NCBI RefSeq assembly: GCF_040100845.1
Contig: NZ_JAZHSH010000001.1
Location: forward strand, 1,054,001-1,118,000
Length of the DNA: 64,000 bases
Source: Chengkuizengella sp. SCS-71B
GTDB taxonomy: Bacteria; Bacillota; Bacilli; Paenibacillales; KCTC-33759
Reading direction: 5' to 3'
Made by a program: the position numbers and the translations under genes. Below are positions 61,904 through 64,000 of this stretch, piece after piece (positions within the stretch are counted from its first letter, which is position 1; the number at the start of each line of letters is the position of its first letter). The notes under the pieces are model-generated. The model had not been told where the DNA came from, did not search any database, and was given only the letters and a program-made list of their open reading frames with translations.

Positions 61904-62033
61904 TTTTCAAACAATCAAGTCACTTGTCTATACCAAAATGAAGGGTTTAAACATAGAATATAAGGTAGAACTATTACGCACTCATAGAATCCTTCTACGG
62001 AAACCTCACTATTTAATGTAGTGAGGTTTTAAA
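61904..62033 (+). ncRNA. Repeated element copy 1: possible hairpin-ended small RNA/leader (degenerate promoter)
   Basis: This is about 130 nt sharing long identical blocks with copies at 62686 and 63151, and ending in hairpin AAACCTCACTA/TAGTGAGGTTT (62001-62029). The promoter region has drifted (GGGTTAAAAC instead of GGTATAATAG). A 27-codon ORF inside this copy is not kept in the others. Confidence 0.4.
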
Positions 62034-62091
62034 CTATGAAAAATGTGCGCTTGTATCAGAACATCAACCCAAGCAGTTTAGATTTTCCTTT

Positions 62092-62100
62092 CATAGTATA
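62092..62100 (+). promoter_or_regulatory. SigK-like -10 box CATAGTATA
   Basis: Matches CATANNNTA; 32 nt before the ATG at 62133. One of four identical boxes in this region. Confidence 0.5.
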
Positions 62101-62132
62101 TATTACATTATATATAGAAAGGAGGGATTTAC

Positions 62133-62270
62133 ATGAGCGGACATAGTTCAGCAGCAGGAATTGTTCTAGTACTATTCATACTTTTAGTTATCATTTTAAT
62201 TGCTTCTTGGGGGGGAGCTAGAGCTACATGTTGCGAGGCATGTGTAATTGATCCCTTTTGCCTTTCATAG
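62133..62270 (+). CDS. YjcZ-like sporulation-type mini-protein 1
   Basis: A 45-residue product: MSGHSSAAG, one hydrophobic helix (IVLVLFILLVIILIAS) and a Cys-rich tail (four Cys). AAAGGAGGG precedes the ATG. The N terminus and helix match YjcZ-family peptides made during Bacillus sporulation. Function is unknown for the family. Its stop overlaps the SigK-like box of the next copy. Confidence 0.7.
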   Translation: MSGHSSAAGIVLVLFILLVIILIASWGGARATCCEACVIDPFCLS

Positions 62271-62274
62271 TATA
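62266..62274 (+). promoter_or_regulatory. SigK-like -10 box CATAGTATA
   Basis: Identical box, 33 nt before the ATG at 62308; it overlaps the stop codon of the preceding mini-gene. Confidence 0.5.
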
Positions 62275-62307
62275 TATTACATCATATTATAGAAAGGAGG
62301 GATTTAC

Positions 62308-62463
62308 ATGAGCGGACATAGTTCTGCTACTGGAGCTGCTTTAGTTCTAGTTTTATTTATACTACTTGTAATAATCTTGTTAGCTTCAATTAGAACCTAT
62401 AATCGTAATCGTAATTTACAATCAATGGATGTAATTTGCCGTGGGGTATGTATAATACAATGA
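62308..62463 (+). CDS. YjcZ-like sporulation-type mini-protein 2
   Basis: A 51-residue product: MSGHSSATGAALVLVLFILL and the rest of one hydrophobic helix, then an Arg/Asn-rich tail with two Cys. The 25 nt before the ATG are almost identical to those of mini-gene 1. A tandem paralogue. Confidence 0.7.
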   Translation: MSGHSSATGAALVLVLFILLVIILLASIRTYNRNRNLQSMDVICRGVCIIQ

Positions 62464-62570
62464 TGTGCTGTAAAAATTCCTTTTCCAATTGAACCACCAC
62501 TTATGCAGGCATCCCAGTGAAGCATCTCCACTAACGGAGAACTTCATGAGCAAAATTATATAGTAAATTC

Positions 62571-62603
62571 AAAACTCTGCTTATGTTAACAGCAGGGTTT
62601 TTT
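62571..62603 (+). terminator. Terminator after mini-gene 2
   Basis: AAACTCTGCT pairs with AGCAGGGTTT (one T-G pair), followed by six T in total. Confidence 0.7.
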
Positions 62604-62670
62604 AATGTTAAGGAGGGTGGATAGATTGGAATTAAATATCATTCCCTTTTATGAACTTATATATTTGAAT

Positions 62671-62679
62671 TGGTATAAT
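62671..62679 (+). promoter_or_regulatory. Extended -10 promoter of repeated element copy 2
   Basis: TG-G-TATAAT preceded by GAACTTATAT-TTGAA, which is also conserved upstream of copy 3 (63137-63145). Confidence 0.5.
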
Positions 62680-62685
62680 AGCACA

Positions 62686-62816
62686 TTTTCAAACAATCAA
62701 GTCATTTGTCTATACCAAATGAAGGGGTAGAACATAGAATATATTGCAGCCTACTATTATGCACTCATAGAATCCTTCTACGGAAACCTCACTATTTAAT
62801 GTAGTGGGGTTTTAAA
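62686..62816 (+). ncRNA. Repeated element copy 2: possible hairpin-ended small RNA
   Basis: Starts about 7 nt after an extended -10 promoter and ends at hairpin AAACCTCACTA/TAGTGGGGTTT (62784-62812) plus TTTT. Shares blocks such as AAACAATCAAGTCA and ATAGAATCCTTCTACGG with copy 1. No conserved ORF, so a small RNA or attenuated leader for the mini-gene downstream. Confidence 0.42.
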
Positions 62817-62873
62817 CTATGAAAAATGTGTACTAGCACAAGGACAACCGTCCAGTCAAAGTAGATTTCTGAA

Positions 62874-62882
62874 CATAGTATA
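62874..62882 (+). promoter_or_regulatory. SigK-like -10 box CATAGTATA
   Basis: Identical box, 32 nt before the ATG at 62915. Confidence 0.5.
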
Positions 62883-62914
62883 TAGTACATCAAATATAGA
62901 AAGGAGGCGTTTTT

Positions 62915-63040
62915 ATGGGTGCAGTAATTGTACTAGTACTATTTATTCTCTTAGTTATCATTTTAGTTGCAGCAAGTAGAGGTTATTCCAGGGGATGTTC
63001 TCTCCTTGGGGATTGTATCCAATGTGAATGCCTTTTCTAG
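62915..63040 (+). CDS. YjcZ-like sporulation-type mini-protein 3
   Basis: A 41-residue product: MGAVIVLVLFILLVIILVAA then a tail with four Cys (GCSLLGDCIQCEC). It lacks the SGHSS leader. AAAGGAGG precedes the ATG. The Cys-rich tail suggests disulfide or metal cross-linking in the spore coat, by inference. Confidence 0.68.
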   Translation: MGAVIVLVLFILLVIILVAASRGYSRGCSLLGDCIQCECLF

Positions 63041-63081
63041 GAATATACTGAGAATAGATAACGTTTTATACAGTAAATTCA

Positions 63082-63110
63082 AAACCCTGCCTATTTAAAG
63101 TAGGGTTTAA
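63082..63110 (+). terminator. Terminator-like hairpin after mini-gene 3
   Basis: AAACCCT pairs with AGGGTTT around a 13-15-nt AT-rich loop; no long T-run. Confidence 0.5.
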
Positions 63111-63150
63111 GGCTAAATAGAACTTATATTTTGAAATGGTATAATAGTAC

Positions 63151-63284
63151 ATTTTCAGTCAATCATGTCACTTGTCTATACTAAAATGAAGAGTTTGAAT
63201 ATATAATATAATAGCAGCCACTATTACCACTCATAAAGTCTCTCTACGGTGTAAACCCCACTATTTATATAGTGGGGTTTTATC
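63151..63284 (+). ncRNA. Repeated element copy 3: possible hairpin-ended small RNA
   Basis: Extended -10 TG-G-TATAAT at 63137-63145, conserved CACTTGTCTATAC block, ending in hairpin AAACCCCACTA/TAGTGGGGTTT (63253-63280) plus T. Both arms changed in a compensatory way relative to copy 1 (CCTCACT/AGTGAGG against CCCCACT/AGTGGGG), which supports selection on the RNA hairpin. Confidence 0.45.
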
Positions 63285-63340
63285 TATGAAAAATGTGTAC
63301 TTGCCCTAGGACACCCGTCCAGACAAAGTAGATTATTTAA

Positions 63341-63349
63341 CATAGTATA
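63341..63349 (+). promoter_or_regulatory. SigK-like -10 box CATAGTATA
   Basis: Identical box, 30 nt before the ATG at 63380. The ribosome site of this copy is weaker (GAAAGGAAAG). Confidence 0.45.
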
Positions 63350-63379
63350 TATTACATATTATTGAAAGGAAAGATTTTT

Positions 63380-63460
63380 ATGGATATTTATAGTGGTTCT
63401 GCTACAGGTGCAGCTATTGTACTGGTTATTATTAACAGGCTCATGGGGTTTAGGGTGTAG
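63380..63460 (+). pseudogene. Decayed YjcZ-like mini-gene 4
   Basis: ATG 63380 opens MDIYSGSATGAAIVLVII, but the hydrophobic core is then broken (NRLMGFRV, stop at 63458). Compared with mini-genes 1-3 about 12 codons of the core are missing or shifted. The interval 63461-63780 holds no recognisable gene. Confidence 0.6.
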
Positions 63461-63782
63461 TACATCTGTTGTTTTTAGAGATGATATTTTAGAGGGTCTC
63501 AACCAGCAATGCCTAAAGAAAATCCAGATGCATGAGAGATATTAGACCATGCTATTATGTAGTCTTTTAGGTTTCGGACATTTAAAAAAGACACTTCCTC
63601 ACCGATTATTTAAAGTAACTAGTGGGGAATCACACTAATTTCTATACTGTATGCTTCACTAGCCACTATGCAAAATGTACTAGAATACTAGTCTATACAA
63701 ATTCATTTAACTAACATTGTATAAGACTACTATCTAAGAAATTTGTAGAAAAAAGCTTATAAATTTTTACCCCTAATATATC

Positions 63783-63811
63783 TTGACATATACAAATATG
63801 ACAAGTATAGA
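63783..63811 (+). promoter_or_regulatory. Strong SigA-type promoter
   Basis: TTGACA, 17 bp, TATAGA: nearly consensus. It points at the ORF starting at 63915, leaving an untranslated leader of about 95 nt. Confidence 0.75.
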
Positions 63812-63914
63812 CTTTTTTTATGTATGTTTCTATCATAAATATGTATTTACACTAAAAATTTAGTCCATAAGGATGAAGTTCTCTGAACATAAAGGATAGC
63901 CGGAGGTGAGATGT

Positions 63915-64000
63915 ATGATTTTAATAGGGGTAATAATCTTTTTTTTACTTAAAGGATTTATAGATTTTGTTAATGAATTATTGATTGACATCATAGTTGA
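63915..64000 (+). CDS. Small hydrophobic protein, N-terminal part (3' truncated by window)
   Basis: ATG 63915, 8 nt after GGAGGTGAG, opens a hydrophobic start (MILIGVIIFFLLKGFIDFVN) that is still open at base 64000. An overlapping ATG at 63911 is closed after 13 codons. Too little is visible to say whether it is a holin, a sporulation peptide or another membrane protein. Confidence 0.5.
   Translation, partial: MILIGVIIFFLLKGFIDFVNELLIDIIV

Noticed and set aside
61938-62021. 27-codon ORF inside the first repeated element
   Set aside because: The corresponding frame is closed in the other two copies, so the element is better read as RNA than as coding sequence.
62000-64000. Search for a second copy of the tRNA-Ala 3' end (attR)
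   Set aside because: No stretch resembling the T arm and GGCTCCACCA was found by eye; attR is therefore not claimed within the window.

Overview
The window comes from an AT-rich, endospore-forming, low-GC Gram-positive bacterium. Spore genes (an alpha/beta-type SASP, ytaF, YjcZ-like peptides, a GerPA/GerPF-like protein), the order polA-mutM-ytaF-coaE-lytic transglycosylase-nrdR, Gram-positive ribosome binding sites and frequent TTG/GTG starts point to the Bacillales, probably Paenibacillaceae-like. The genus (for example Chengkuizengella) is a guess.

Host part, 1 to about 24.1 kb. The tail of a YjcZ-like small protein is followed by class I fumarase, then a PhoR-like kinase and PhoP regulator in the unusual order kinase first, with 11-bp-phased PhoP-box repeats before phoP. 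Next come an AraC regulator divergent from a Gfo/Idh/MocA dehydrogenase and a xylose-isomerase-like protein (a carbohydrate/polyol module), a decayed HD-domain gene and a small membrane protein. A leftward cytochrome bd operon, cydA-cydB-cydS, has an Fnr/Rex-like palindrome and a 38-codon membrane ORF upstream. The phosphate uptake operon pstS-pstC-pstA-pstB-phoU has a PhoP-box pair, so PhoPR and its expected target lie within 9 kb. A HAD protein, polA, mutM, ytaF, coaE, a lytic transglycosylase, a SASP gene, nrdR and tRNA-Ala(GGC) complete this part.

Prophage part, about 24.14 kb to at least 61.84 kb. A siphovirus-type prophage with HK97-like head genes sits directly after tRNA-Ala. In order it has: integrase and repressor (leftward); a rightward promoter flanked by two 15-bp operators; Cro/excisionase-like genes and a Rha/ORF6C antirepressor; Gam, ERF, SSB, HNH, a DnaD-like initiator and RusA; a cytosine methyltransferase and a frameshifted adenine methyltransferase; and an ArpU-like late regulator followed by four perfect-length 11-bp tandem repeats. 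Then comes a non-structural block (37.2-41.7 kb), followed by packaging (two unrelated small terminases, HNH-kinase, terminase large), portal, protease, capsid, connectors, tail tube, G/GT chaperones with a canonical -1 slippery site, tape measure, Dit, Tal-like and fibre genes. No lysis genes or attR are visible.

The most unusual material is the 37.2-41.7 kb block and the region after 61.85 kb. The block encodes a beta-rich protein behind a SigK-like -10 box, a 1001-residue protein with 54 exactly phased 14-residue YadA-head-like repeats and a C-terminal Peptidase_G2/chaperone domain, a coiled-coil protein and a GerPA/GerPF-like spore protein. At the right end, where a lysis cassette is expected, are four YjcZ-like mini-genes (one decayed), each with a CATAGTATA box about 31-34 nt upstream. 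They are interleaved with three copies of a roughly 130-nt hairpin-ended element that may be a small RNA. The inference is that this prophage carries, or has inserted next to, a set of genes expressed during sporulation that act on the spore surface.
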